64,000 nucleotides of DNA from Caldicellulosiruptor morganii (lineage in GTDB: Bacteria; Bacillota; Thermoanaerobacteria; Caldicellulosiruptorales; Caldicellulosiruptoraceae): the NCBI RefSeq assembly GCF_026810225.1, contig NZ_CP113865.1, forward strand, positions 2,168,501 to 2,232,500, written 5' to 3'. The notes beneath the pieces were generated by a model. That model was not told the origin of the DNA and did no database searches. It saw only the letters and a list, made by a program, of their open reading frames with translations. Made by a program: the position numbers and the translations under genes. Of this stretch, positions 18,305-28,500 are shown piece by piece (the stretch's first letter is position 1; each line of letters starts with the position of its first letter).

Positions 18305-19549
18305 TTGCCAAATACTTTAATCGTGGGCATTGATATCAGTAGTCAGTCAAATTCTATCTTCTTCATCGATGATGCCGGAAATCACTTGATTAAAAAACCC
18401 TTTTCCTTGCCTAACGATCAAGAAGGTGCTAATGAATTAATCAAAAGAGTCATTGACTGCCTCAGCCAGTATAATCTGTCCTACGTTAAATTCGGCATGG
18501 AAGCAACTTCACATTACGGTTGGCATCTGCATTTGTATCTTGCTTCCTCTTCTGAATTACTACCTTACAAACCAACCTTTTACGTGCTCAACCCAAGCAT
18601 CGTCAAAGGATTTAAAAAGATCTACACTTTCTTGCCTAAAACAGATAACATCGACGCTGTCGTTATTGCTGAATGCGTCAGGTTCAGTAAGCTAAATCCA
18701 ACACCTTTGCCTGACTTCAAATATGCTGCACTACAACGCCTTACCAGAATGCGCTATCACCTTGTTCATAATCTAACTCGCGAAAAAAACAGAGCTCTCA
18801 ATCTCATATACCTTAAATTCTCCACTTATTCTCAAGACTGCCCATTTTCTGATATCTTCGGTAAGGCATCTTGCGCTATCATCGAAAACTTCACCCCAGA
18901 TGATATTGCTTCCATGCCTTTAGAAGATTTAATTAAATTTGTATCTGACAACGGCAACAACAGATTATCAGATGTCAATAAAATCGCTGAAATACTTAAA
19001 ACCGCTGCTAATCGTTCATACAGATTACATCCTCTGTTGGCTGAGGCAAATGACTTAGCTTTGTCTATGACTCTTGAAAACATTAGATTTATGCAAGAAC
19101 AACTTAAAAAACTCGACAAAGAAATCTCAAAACTTCTTAAAGCTTTCTCCCAAACCTTGACCACCATCCCTGGCATAGGAGATGTTCTTGCAGCCGGCAT
19201 CATCGCTGAAATCGGTGATATCAAGCGCTTCAAAAATGAAGCTGCTTTAGCTAAATACTCCGGCCTTGTTTGGACTCAATACCAATCAGGCAATTTCAAT
19301 GCCCAGGAAACCTCATTGGCTAAGTGTGGTAACCAATACCTGAGATACTATCTTGTTGAGGCTGCTAACTGTGTTAGGGTGCACACAGTCCGTTATAAAG
19401 CCTTCTACAACAAGAAGTTCTCAGAGGTTACCAAACATCAGCATAAACGTGCCCTCGTCCTCACCGCAAGACGATTAATTCCTCTGATCTTTGCAATGCT
19501 CAGCAAAGGTCAAATATATCAAGAAAGAGGTGATGTTTACAATACTTAG
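18305..19549 (+). CDS. IS110-family transposase (DEDD recombinase)
   Basis: The 414-residue protein has the N-terminal RuvC-like DEDD domain: VGIDISSQSN (first Asp), FGMEATSHYG (Glu) and PKTDNIDAVVIAE (paired Asp). The C-terminal transposase domain contains LTTIPGIGDVLAAGIIAEIG, FKNEAALAKYSGL and QSGNF. The Ser of QSG is the expected position of the IS110 catalytic serine, by family knowledge. The start is TTG 18305, with GGAGG about six bases upstream. It is complete, with no frameshift, so the element may still be active. It separates the surface-polysaccharide locus from the glycosyltransferase and cellulase region. Confidence 0.93.
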   Translation: MPNTLIVGIDISSQSNSIFFIDDAGNHLIKKPFSLPNDQEGANELIKRVIDCLSQYNLSYVKFGMEATSHYGWHLHLYLASSSELLPYKPTFYVLNPSIVKGFKKIYTFLPKTDNIDAVVIAECVRFSKLNPTPLPDFKYAALQRLTRMRYHLVHNLTREKNRALNLIYLKFSTYSQDCPFSDIFGKASCAIIENFTPDDIASMPLEDLIKFVSDNGNNRLSDVNKIAEILKTAANRSYRLHPLLAEANDLALSMTLENIRFMQEQLKKLDKEISKLLKAFSQTLTTIPGIGDVLAAGIIAEIGDIKRFKNEAALAKYSGLVWTQYQSGNFNAQETSLAKCGNQYLRYYLVEAANCVRVHTVRYKAFYNKKFSEVTKHQHKRALVLTARRLIPLIFAMLSKGQIYQERGDVYNT

Positions 19550-20432
19550 TTAATCCCATTTCTTAATTTAATAATCTTCTCAAAACAAGCTGCCAGTTAA
19601 ATTTTTCCAGGCTGAGCGGCTCGGTATTCTATTGCCTTTTTTGCCCTAATTATCTAAAAAATTTTTTTAAAAAACCCCCTTGACATTATACCGTTTGTCT
19701 TTTTTTAGTACATTTTGTAATTAAATAGACATTTTTTTTGAAAAATTTTGAGTTTCACTTAAGCTTCTAAAAATTTAAATAAGGCTAAAATTTGATGGGC
19801 ATAATATACTGTTACTTTGTTGAAATTTCTTTTCAGGTAATGTCTATTAGGTACAGCACATCCAAGTACGATTGCCAATAATACACCAGGCTCTTAGCTG
19901 CACTCCTATCAACAAAAGCTTCCCTGGAATATCCAAAACCACTGTACATGCGCATTTAAACCTCATTTAGCACTTCCTCAAGGCATAAAGTTTTATCCCC
20001 CATCACCTCACTCAATTTTGTATTTTTCGTCAGTAAATTTCCCACACATTGTCTTTAATTAGGAAGACTTAAAAATTTGTCGCTTCTCCAGCCAAGCATT
20101 GTTATGGACTTTTTAGAAGCCCTGACACATTAAAATTACCACTTGATATGCTGCAATTTGTTGGTTTGTTTTTGCTGACTATTTTTAGTTTAAGTTTTAC
20201 CGCAAAATTTTCTACTCTATTATTATACAAAAAAAGGTTTTATATTTTCAACATAAAATTTCTCTAATGGATTTTATCTGTAAGGCATATTTGTATTTTC
20301 TGACATATTAGGTTGCACGCTTTCATTCAATTGATTATCCTAATTCATATGCGCAAACTGCTGCGTTATTTCTGTATTGTAATCACTCAAAATATTACCA
20401 ATTTTAGATAGTGAAAAATTTGTTATATAAGG
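19550..20432. other. 880-bp gap without an intact gene; possible transposase remnants
   Basis: Most of the stretch is AT-rich and stop-dense. On the minus strand two short adjoining frames (roughly 19956-20055 and 19833-19955) read like pieces of one broken protein, including SGFGYSREAFVDRSAAKSL. They may be remains of another insertion sequence. No RNA gene, clear promoter or strong terminator was seen. Confidence 0.45.
19833..19955 (-). pseudogene. 40-codon ORF, possible degraded transposase fragment
   Basis: ATG 19955 to TGA 19833 encodes 40 residues including SGFGYSREAFVDRSAAKSL and VYYWQSYLDVLYL. TGAGG lies about five bases upstream, so a small real gene is conceivable. An adjacent upstream frame ending at 19956 encodes CLEEVLNEV. 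The composition looks protein-like, but no family could be named. A remnant of a transposase next to an intact IS is the preferred reading. Confidence 0.25.
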
Positions 20433-21974
20433 CTACTTTAGCAGGAATAACAACCTATACTTATTGTTTGGTGTAATGATACCATAAACACTATCATTTA
20501 TTTTTGAAATTGTTGATGTATTCAAGCTATAAGATAAAACTTTATAGCCTTTTCTCAAAAGGATAAACCATTTAACATCTCTTCGTGCAAAAATAATATT
20601 ATTGCTGTGTATAATAATTTCATTGTATTTTGCAGAAACAAGTTCTTTTGTATTTAAATCAGCAACTCCCCAATTCCCATTCAACTGAAATGCCACCAGT
20701 CCACTTTTTACTTCACCAATTAGATCATATCTAATTGGTAATAATATATCACCATTTAAGTTTAACAATCCCCATTTCTTATTCTTTTGGACTATCATAT
20801 AATTTTTTTCACCCAACCATATTGCATCATATACAGGTTTTATAACAAATTCCCCTTTTTGATTTACAACCCCCCATTTTTGACCGACTTTAACTGCAGC
20901 ATAACCTGCGTTAAATTGTGTGATTTCATCACCTTTAACTCTGTTGACAATTTTCTCTTTGTTTATATTAATGAAATAAATAAACCCATCTACATCTTTG
21001 ACACATATCAGGTTATCAGATGAGAGCATAACCGCATTCCTGTCAAAACTTTGTGTTAAAAACCTTCCTGTTTTAAAGTATATATATGTTCTATTTCCTT
21101 TTTTTAATTCGATCCACCCTTCTTTATGTGACCATGCATCTTCATAGGAAGCTGGAACTCTTTGCTGAAAAGTTTGTATATCCAAAATACCCCATTTCCC
21201 ATCTATCATAATTGGCAGACAATTCTTTACATTGATTCTAAAATCACTAAAATAAAAATTCTCAAACATTTTCTCATTTTTAGTTGATCTGGGTTTGACC
21301 ACCTTATAACCTTTTTTGTTTTTCACAAGGAAAGTTTCCTCATCTTCAAGGACTTGAACATCATCATAATCAAATGGCACAAGAACTTTATTTTCCAGTG
21401 ATATGATGCCCCATTTATTATTCTTTTTTGCTGCTATTGTTTTGTTTGTATGTATTATTATGTCTTGATACTGTGGTTTTACCAGATACCTTCCTGTATT
21501 GTCTATTATCCCCCATTTACCGCCATAGCATACCGCTGCAATTCCTTTTGTAAAAGACGTTACATTCTGATACTTACAATCAACAACCTCTTTACCATTT
21601 ATGTTAATAAATCCCCATTTTCCTTCTCTTTTAACAGGCAATAACCTTTCACATTCAGGTAATATCCTTTCAAATTGGGGTTTAACAATAATATGCCCTC
21701 GCTTATCCATAATACCCCATTTATCATTTTGTTGAAACATAATAAGATTGCTCCCTGCACTTGCTACATTTTCAAACTCTTCTTTTGATATTTTGAAATA
21801 CCCATTTGCAATTCTTGCTTTGTATGTATTATATCCAAGCACTGTAATTATTAACATTGGTACAGCAATTGCAACTGCTATAAAAAATTTTTTTAAATAA
21901 ACCATATTAATGCCTTTTGAAACCTTTTCTACAGTTTTTTTTCTCTTCTTTGCCTTTTTTTTCTTATTTGACAC
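20433..21974 (-). CDS. WG-repeat protein with N-terminal membrane anchor
   Basis: The 513-residue protein has a very Lys-rich start, one hydrophobic helix (about residues 29-47), and a chain of about eight WG repeats of the form xKWGIxDxxGxxVxxxxYxxI (for example DKWGIMDKRGHIIVKPQFER and QKWGVVNQKGEFVIKPVYDA). WG repeats form beta-propeller-like or solenoid folds of unclear, probably binding, function. Predicted topology places the repeats outside the cell. Translation starts at GTG 21974 with AAGGGGG nine bases before it. A TATAAT lies at 22003-22008. It is the last gene of a leftward series behind two membrane glycosyltransferases, which hints at a surface role. Some repeats are degenerate, lacking Trp-Gly. 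Function not known. Confidence 0.85.
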   Translation of the reverse strand: MSNKKKKAKKRKKTVEKVSKGINMVYLKKFFIAVAIAVPMLIITVLGYNTYKARIANGYFKISKEEFENVASAGSNLIMFQQNDKWGIMDKRGHIIVKPQFERILPECERLLPVKREGKWGFININGKEVVDCKYQNVTSFTKGIAAVCYGGKWGIIDNTGRYLVKPQYQDIIIHTNKTIAAKKNNKWGIISLENKVLVPFDYDDVQVLEDEETFLVKNKKGYKVVKPRSTKNEKMFENFYFSDFRINVKNCLPIMIDGKWGILDIQTFQQRVPASYEDAWSHKEGWIELKKGNRTYIYFKTGRFLTQSFDRNAVMLSSDNLICVKDVDGFIYFININKEKIVNRVKGDEITQFNAGYAAVKVGQKWGVVNQKGEFVIKPVYDAIWLGEKNYMIVQKNKKWGLLNLNGDILLPIRYDLIGEVKSGLVAFQLNGNWGVADLNTKELVSAKYNEIIIHSNNIIFARRDVKWFILLRKGYKVLSYSLNTSTISKINDSVYGIITPNNKYRLLFLLK

Positions 21975-22087
21975 TTTGTCAGTCCCCCTTCCTGCTGTGA
22001 TAATTATAAGCCTTGTACATTAATAATTGTGTATGATTCAAATAACCTCAAATTATCATTTTTACTTCGGCTCAGCAGAATTAAATT

Positions 22088-23545
22088 CTATTTGAATTTT
22101 ATTTGCTGACTCTTTATCTTAAGTGCTTCTAAAGTAAGAACAGTTACTATTAAAACTGATGCAAAACAATTAATACACGATACTATGGTGTTCATAGCAT
22201 CCTGTTTGATAAAATAGGTGTTCCTAAAGGCGTATTTTAGCACATCAGCTGTATTAATAAAAGACAAAATAGAAATACCTATTGTTATAAAAAACCACTT
22301 TTCTTTTCTCGTAAATTTAAAGACTAAAAGTGAAAATATTAGCGTATATATCAGGTATCTTTCATGCATTCCAGTCATAAAATTAAAAGTTACCAGGCCT
22401 ATCAGAAAAAACGAAGTGCAAAGCCCTTCAGCATAAGCAAATGTATCCTCATTGTCATTTTTCCGTGTTTTGTTATCAAACTTAGATATCAGAATCAAAA
22501 CACTGAGAGTGTATACAAACAGCAGTACAATTATATTAATGATGTTGTACATCGAACCCAATTTCACCCAGTTGAGTCCCAATGCATAGTAAATGTTGTA
22601 TGCATTTACTGTATAATAGGGATATTCACCCGCAATTTTTTTATAAAATTCTATTAACCACAGGTAATTATGATAAGGCATAAATGCCAAATAAAATCCA
22701 GCACACACAATAATAAAGCCAATAATTTCACCAAAAACAAATTTAACATCCTTCTTCCCCATCAATCGATAAAGCCACGTAAAAAATACTGCAGGAAGGA
22801 ATAACAACACCTGAGGCTTTGTAAATGTCAAAAAGCCAAGAACCACTCCACCAAATGTGTACCAATTATACCTAATACACAAAACATATAACATAAATAA
22901 AAACAGGACAAAATTATCAGTTTGCCCCCACATTGAAGACAACAAAATTAATACAGGACTCAAGGCAACAAAAATTTCAATTTTCTTCTCATTTTTTGTA
23001 CCATGCTGTTTCAATGTACCAAGCAGAAGTACAATTCCAATATCCGACATTATATTCGGTATCTTTACTAAGAAGGTATCAATAGTATTGTTGATTGATA
23101 ACTTTACGGCGATTGACTTTATCAATCCGATTATAATCAAATAACCAGGAAAATAGTCAATAAATATTCCTTTTTCGTATAATTCAAATGGTTCTGTTGC
23201 AGCAATATTCATCCATGCACGAAAACAGTTAATATCAATTGGATGCCCAGTAGTATTAATTCCTAAAATAAGCCTTATTAAAGTTGCAATAATTAAAAAG
23301 TACAAATAACTGTTTGAATTTGTAACAAAAGAACTTTCGGAAAAAAGCAAAAAGTAAGCATAAATTACTACCGCATAAAAAGCAAAGAAATACAAAGAAA
23401 TAACGTCAAAATTATTTGAATTTACTCCCATATCTTTTGCATGCAAACCAAATTCGAAAATCCACCACACAATCATTAAAACTAAAAACATGGAAATAAA
23501 AAGTAGTTTATATGATAGAGAGTTTTTTTCTGCTTTCTTTTGCAT
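22088..23545 (-). CDS. GT-C membrane glycosyltransferase (Gpi18/DUF2029-like mannosyltransferase)
   Basis: The 485-residue protein has about ten membrane helices. The first extracellular loop has GHPIDINCFRAWMNIAATEPFELYEKG followed by FPGYLIIIGL, resembling the acidic-loop signature of Gpi18-like mannosyltransferases that use polyprenyl-phosphate sugars. Later MWGQTDNFVLFLFMLYVL and FTKPQVLLFLPAVFFTWL match the same family. It would act on the outer face of the membrane. It lies 33 bases downstream of the GT39 gene and is probably co-transcribed, so it may extend or modify the glycan that GT39 places on secreted proteins. That role is an inference. Confidence 0.78.
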   Translation of the reverse strand: MQKKAEKNSLSYKLLFISMFLVLMIVWWIFEFGLHAKDMGVNSNNFDVISLYFFAFYAVVIYAYFLLFSESSFVTNSNSYLYFLIIATLIRLILGINTTGHPIDINCFRAWMNIAATEPFELYEKGIFIDYFPGYLIIIGLIKSIAVKLSINNTIDTFLVKIPNIMSDIGIVLLLGTLKQHGTKNEKKIEIFVALSPVLILLSSMWGQTDNFVLFLFMLYVLCIRYNWYTFGGVVLGFLTFTKPQVLLFLPAVFFTWLYRLMGKKDVKFVFGEIIGFIIVCAGFYLAFMPYHNYLWLIEFYKKIAGEYPYYTVNAYNIYYALGLNWVKLGSMYNIINIIVLLFVYTLSVLILISKFDNKTRKNDNEDTFAYAEGLCTSFFLIGLVTFNFMTGMHERYLIYTLIFSLLVFKFTRKEKWFFITIGISILSFINTADVLKYAFRNTYFIKQDAMNTIVSCINCFASVLIVTVLTLEALKIKSQQIKFK

Positions 23546-23578
23546 TTTACCTTCTATCCCCTTTAGTTAAAAATACAT

Positions 23579-25264
23579 CTAAAAAATCCAGCTTTTCATT
23601 ATTTTAAGCATATCAATATATTTTGTGGATACTGTCACTCCTGATATTACAGGATAGTATAGGACAAACATAATTATTGTTAAAATATTTAAGCCTATGA
23701 GAATTTTATTTTTTACCTTTTCGGCAGCTTTTATCTTTTTCAAAACCATAATTATTGCAATGTACAACCATGGAATTGCCAAGTAGTAGTGGTATATAAA
23801 TCTTATTCTTCCAATAAACATCCATGGCACTATTGAAAATATGTAACATAATATTACAGCCCAACTCTTCCACTCTTTCTCTTTTGAAGTTACTGTCATA
23901 ATAGTAAGTAGAGCAATACTCAAAAGTCCTACTCCCCACATTACTGGATTGCCCAGCATTGCAATGGTGGATTTTAAATTCGAAGGTAACGAAACATCAA
24001 AATATGCCCATAGTGGTTTTGTTGACAATAACCACTGATACCATTCAGATGAAAATGGATGAGTTGCATTTAAAGTTGAATGGTACTTCCATATATGATT
24101 TTGAAGCATTACAAAGTCACCTACGAGTCCTTTTGGTAGTCCATAGTAGGGATATTTGATTATAATTGGTAGATATGTCAAATAATATGGGACAATGAAT
24201 CCTACGGCTGATAGTACAAGTCTTTTAGCAATTTTGCTTAGTTTTGCTTTCGTTTTATAGCATGTTAATATGAATGCAAAAACAACTCCTACGAGTAAGG
24301 GTATAAGTGGAAATATTGCATTCCATTTGCAGGCAAATGCCATCCCTGCAAATGTGAAAGTTAAATAGTAATTTAGGGTAGTGTTTGAATTTTCGTTTTT
24401 CTGTTCGCATATTAAATTTATATAGTTCATTGCAAATATCGCAGTCAAAATGTCAAAAAGCAGGCTAAATGTATCCAAATTTGCTATTCTCGATAAAGTA
24501 AAGTGCATAAAATCTGTCGCAATCAAGACTAAAAGAGTAAAACTTTCAATCGTTGAAAACTTAAAATGTTTACTCACAAGCAAAATTAAAAACCCTATCA
24601 GCAGTGTTCCTCCCAAAAGATTAATAATTCTCCAGCCAAATGGATTACCCCCAAAAATACATATGCCAACTGAGATTAACCATTTCCCCAGCGGGGGATG
24701 AACTAAATCATATGGAGGTAACCCTTTAGCAAATTCATAAGCAGTCCTTGCATGATAAATTTCATCAAAATAGGAACTAAATTTGTAGTTTGTCACTTGC
24801 GACATTTTGGATTGCTCATCCACTAAATTTCTCAGCTCACCCTCATACTTTGTACCGCTTATCAAGCTTATGTTTGAATCTTCTAAGTTGATAACTCTGC
24901 CTTTTTCGTCTTTAATGGCTATTTCTCTAATTTCAAAAACTCCATTTGTGATAAGTATAACTTTATCTACTTCTGCATTTAAAATTACATTTTTGGCCTG
25001 GAAAAAAGTAGGCTGAAGTGACTGTTGAAGTACCAAACTATTGTCTCTATAAAACTGACAGTCTATTTTACCTTCGCCATATCCAAAATATACTAAAAAT
25101 TCTTTCACATATGGTTTCTTGCCCAGGTCAATACTTATTGTAGCTACATCCAGTGGTTTCCAGTATGTCTCTGGTATATTTCGTGCACCTATAGTCGATA
25201 TTTGTACTAAAAAGTATGCTACCATTACTAAAATTGTAGCAGCAATTATCTTTTTATCTTTCAT
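23579..25264 (-). CDS. Protein O-mannosyltransferase family (GT39/PMT)
   Basis: The 561-residue integral membrane protein has the PMT-family first-loop motif FDEIYHARTAYEFAKG with its catalytic acidic residue, then HPPLGKWLISVGICIFG and FGWRIINLLGG. A luminal-type beta domain (residues about 30-135) precedes it, and the C-terminus has CWNAIFPLIPLL, WYQWLLSTKPLW and IRFIYHYYLAIPW. GT39 enzymes transfer a sugar from a polyprenyl-phosphate donor to Ser/Thr of exported proteins. In C. bescii a GT39 gene next to the cellulase locus is reported to be needed for CelA glycosylation and growth on crystalline cellulose. This gene is in the same relative place, downstream of the cellulases. AGGAGG precedes the ATG by 11 bases, and it has its own candidate promoter. 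Confidence 0.92.
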   Translation of the reverse strand: MKDKKIIAATILVMVAYFLVQISTIGARNIPETYWKPLDVATISIDLGKKPYVKEFLVYFGYGEGKIDCQFYRDNSLVLQQSLQPTFFQAKNVILNAEVDKVILITNGVFEIREIAIKDEKGRVINLEDSNISLISGTKYEGELRNLVDEQSKMSQVTNYKFSSYFDEIYHARTAYEFAKGLPPYDLVHPPLGKWLISVGICIFGGNPFGWRIINLLGGTLLIGFLILLVSKHFKFSTIESFTLLVLIATDFMHFTLSRIANLDTFSLLFDILTAIFAMNYINLICEQKNENSNTTLNYYLTFTFAGMAFACKWNAIFPLIPLLVGVVFAFILTCYKTKAKLSKIAKRLVLSAVGFIVPYYLTYLPIIIKYPYYGLPKGLVGDFVMLQNHIWKYHSTLNATHPFSSEWYQWLLSTKPLWAYFDVSLPSNLKSTIAMLGNPVMWGVGLLSIALLTIMTVTSKEKEWKSWAVILCYIFSIVPWMFIGRIRFIYHYYLAIPWLYIAIIMVLKKIKAAEKVKNKILIGLNILTIIMFVLYYPVISGVTVSTKYIDMLKIMKSWIF

Positions 25265-25369
25265 TTACTGATACATCCTCCTATGTAATATTTCTCCGTG
25301 CTTCTTTTGAATTTTTAAATTGTATTTGTAATTAAATCCCTCTACGTTTATTTGCAATAATTTAAGTCA

Positions 25370-25399
25370 ATTATAACAATTTTCTAATGTTATAATCAA
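25370..25399 (-). promoter_or_regulatory. Candidate promoter of the GT39/GT-C genes
   Basis: Minus-strand TTGATT (25394-25399) and TATAAT (25370-25375) are 18 bases apart and lie between the terminator of the GH9-GH44 gene and the GT39 start. Confidence 0.55.
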
Positions 25400-25489
25400 T
25401 AGAATTTCGAATTCAAATCATTTAAAACAAAGTTATCGTCTGTTTTATAATTTAAACATCTCTAACTGTATTAGAATAAGTGATTATAA

Positions 25490-25530
25490 GACACTGCTGC
25501 ACATATCAACTTTTACCATGCAGCAGTGTC
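25490..25530 (-). terminator. Strong hairpin after the GH9-GH44 gene
   Basis: GACACTGCTGC (25490-25500) and GCAGCAGTGTC (25520-25530) form an 11-bp perfect stem with a 19-base loop, 19 bases past the stop codon. On the minus strand TTATAATC follows, so the U tract is weak. Confidence 0.7.
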
Positions 25531-25548
25531 TCCATTTTTATCCTTTTT

Positions 25549-28500
25549 CTACTTTGAAGAGGTTAAAACAATGTGGTATACCGTCAGATTCGGTACTTCT
25601 ATGGTGATTGTGTTGTTTTGTATATTGCTGAGCACTCCTATCTTCCTGATTTGAGAGCTTGTACTGTCAAACCCGTATATCTCTCCACCTGTGTATACCC
25701 TGGTATTATTCATCTTTATCTCTGCCTTCAGTTTCCTGTCATAATTCCTGTTAATTAATATAATATGCACAGTCGAATCATCTTCTCCCTCAATTGAAGC
25801 ATATACCGGCATGTTCTCAACGTCAGTTGTCTCAGCGCTCACACACGTTGAACCGTATCTCGAACCTTTCCCATCATAGTTGAGATAAATGTTGTACGCC
25901 GCCTGTGCATAGCTCCCCGAATCTCCCCATCTTGCTGCCATGTATACTCCATACTTGCCGAATATCCCTAAGACATCTGCTAAAGCTATTCCTCCCGATA
26001 TGTGGTCCTTCCCTCCATAATCAAACTCAGTTATAGCAAGTTTGGTACCAGGATAATACTTGTCTATATCTGCCTTTATATTTGGAAGCAGTGGTAGATA
26101 TTCCGGAAACCATTGATTTATCCAGCTATTTTCTCCCGCTGTTATCTGACCCTTCTGTGCAGTTTTATATGTCGGATCCCATAGCGTTCTCGGTGCCTGC
26201 ATCCTCGCTATTGCCACATCCCTTGAAGTATTATTTTCACCGTCAAAGCATATTCGCACACCGCCACCCTGTGCCTCCGGGTACCAGTGTATGTCAAGCA
26301 CATCCAATAACCTCTTCCCAAAACTATCCGAGGCCTTCTTCATCTGTTCAAGATACCAGCTCAAAAACCATCTGTGATTTCCTTTAACCTGATTCCAGTC
26401 AGGTGCATCCTGCAATGTTAAATATCCCGCAAAACCATACGATGCAGGTCCAAAAACTTCTGCATCCGGATCAAGTGTCTTTATTACCTTCGCCAGCTCC
26501 ACCGATTTATTTATCAATTCACTGCAGGTTACCTTCTGTGGATGAATTCGCGGATGAGTAGCCGACCATAAGTCCGGCTCGTTGTCAAGTATATATCCTT
26601 TAATTCCCGTCGCAGACGATGCTTTGCCATACTTGTTAATCAAATAGTTAATAAACTCATCCATATATACATAGTTATCATTAACGTCAGGCTGCAATGA
26701 CAGTGCACCATCTTTTTTAAACTTGACTTCAGCCCATCTCGGTGAAGGTGCTGTCTCTGACTCGCTCACTGTACCATTACCATCTTTTGCTACATAACCT
26801 GCCATCTGCAATGTGATGGCTGAATATGCATTTTGTTTTATTGACTGCTCGTGAAATTTGCTTACAACAGCTGCTGGAACTTTCTTATCATTCCCTGTTA
26901 TACCCATAATATAACACATATAATCATCGCTCGAATGATACCAGTCACTCCCCGCATTGGACATATTGTTCTCCCAGTTGTAACCCGTCAATCTGTTCCC
27001 ACCAAGTCGTCTTGCAGGGTGAACAACACCCTGGATATCCTGATTTGCTCCATAAATATACGGACTTATTTTTGTTCTTCCACTGGACGTATCGATCGAT
27101 ATTTTAACATCGGGGGTCACCGCAGGCGTTGGAGTTGGGGTCACCGTAACAGTCGGTGTTGGTGTCGGTGTTGGCGTCACTGTCGGGGTCGGTGCCGGGG
27201 TTGGTGTCACTCCACCCGCCGGCTTTGTACCCCTGCTCGGCTCTCTTCCCCATACTATCGCATCATCTATATACCCCGTTACCTTCTCGTTCTCTATATA
27301 GCTCGTCACACTTCTTACCGAATAGTCATTCGACTGATTGTAGCTGCCGCTGCTCTTCTGTATGCTTAGCCTTATCTCCTTCGTGCTCTGACCCGCTGCC
27401 AAAACACCCGCTCCACTCTTAAAACCTACCTCTACATAATAGTCCGCTCCGCCTGCATTCGCCCTAAGCTTCACTACCCTCACATCTATATACGCAGGAT
27501 TTATGCTGCTTGCTACACTTACACTCTGCGTCGCCTCTCCATCTATCGTGTACCAGTATCTTACCTTAACCCTGCTAAGATCTACCGCCGTCGTCCCTAC
27601 ATTCTCTATCTTTATCTTCGGATTCAATACATTCGTCGTGCTGCTCAAATTACCATTCGCATACCATACCTTGATCTGGGCGTTCCTGCCCGGCTCTTTG
27701 CCCCATACAAGTACATCATCTATATACCCCGTTACCTTCTCGTTCTCTATATAGCTCGTCACACTTCTTACCGAATAGTCATTCGACTGATTGTAGCTGC
27801 CGCTGCCCTTCTGTATGCTTAGCCTTATCTCCTTCGTGCTCTGACCCGCTGCCAAAACACCTGCTCCACTCTTAAAACCTACCTCTACATAATAGTCCGC
27901 TCCGCCTGCATTCGCCCTAAGCTTCACAAACTTCACATCTATATACGCAGGATTTATGCTGCTTGCTACACTTACATTCTGCGTCGCCTCTCCATCTATC
28001 GTGTACCAGTATCTTACCTTAACCCTGCTAAGATCTACCGCCGTCGTCCCTACATTCTCTATCTTTATCTTCGGATTCAATACATTCGTCGTACTACTCA
28101 AATTACCATTCGCATACCATACCTTCAGCGCACCGTAACTCTCACTCGGTATCCAGTAACTCCCACCTGCCGGTGATGCCGTCGGTGCCGGTGTTGGCAT
28201 TACACTCACTGTCGGTGTCGGGGTCGCTGTCGCTGTAGGTGTGGGTGTAGGTGTTGGGGTTGGTGTTGATGTTACTGTAGGCCTTGGCGTTGGTGTTGCT
28301 GTGCTTGTCGGTGCAGGTGTCGCTCCTCCCGGCTCCTGCCCCCATACCAGAACTCCATCTACATACAGCGTTACCTTCGTATTCTCTCCATAATTCGTCA
28401 TGCTCTGCATCCATGACCAGTCGTCTGCCTGATTGTAATTGCTCCAGTCATTCTTGTTAAACCTTACCTGTATATCCCCTGTGTCCTTTCCAGGCTGCAG

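Larger units (their letters stand above)
18030..19620 (+). mobile_element. IS110-family insertion sequence (ends approximate)
   Basis: The element comprises a structured non-coding left segment of about 250 bases and one transposase gene. IS110 elements lack clear terminal inverted repeats and often make no target duplication, so the exact ends cannot be fixed by eye. The left end is placed where the AT-rich leader of the SLH gene changes to GC-richer structured sequence. The right end is a guess just downstream of the transposase stop. Confidence 0.75.
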
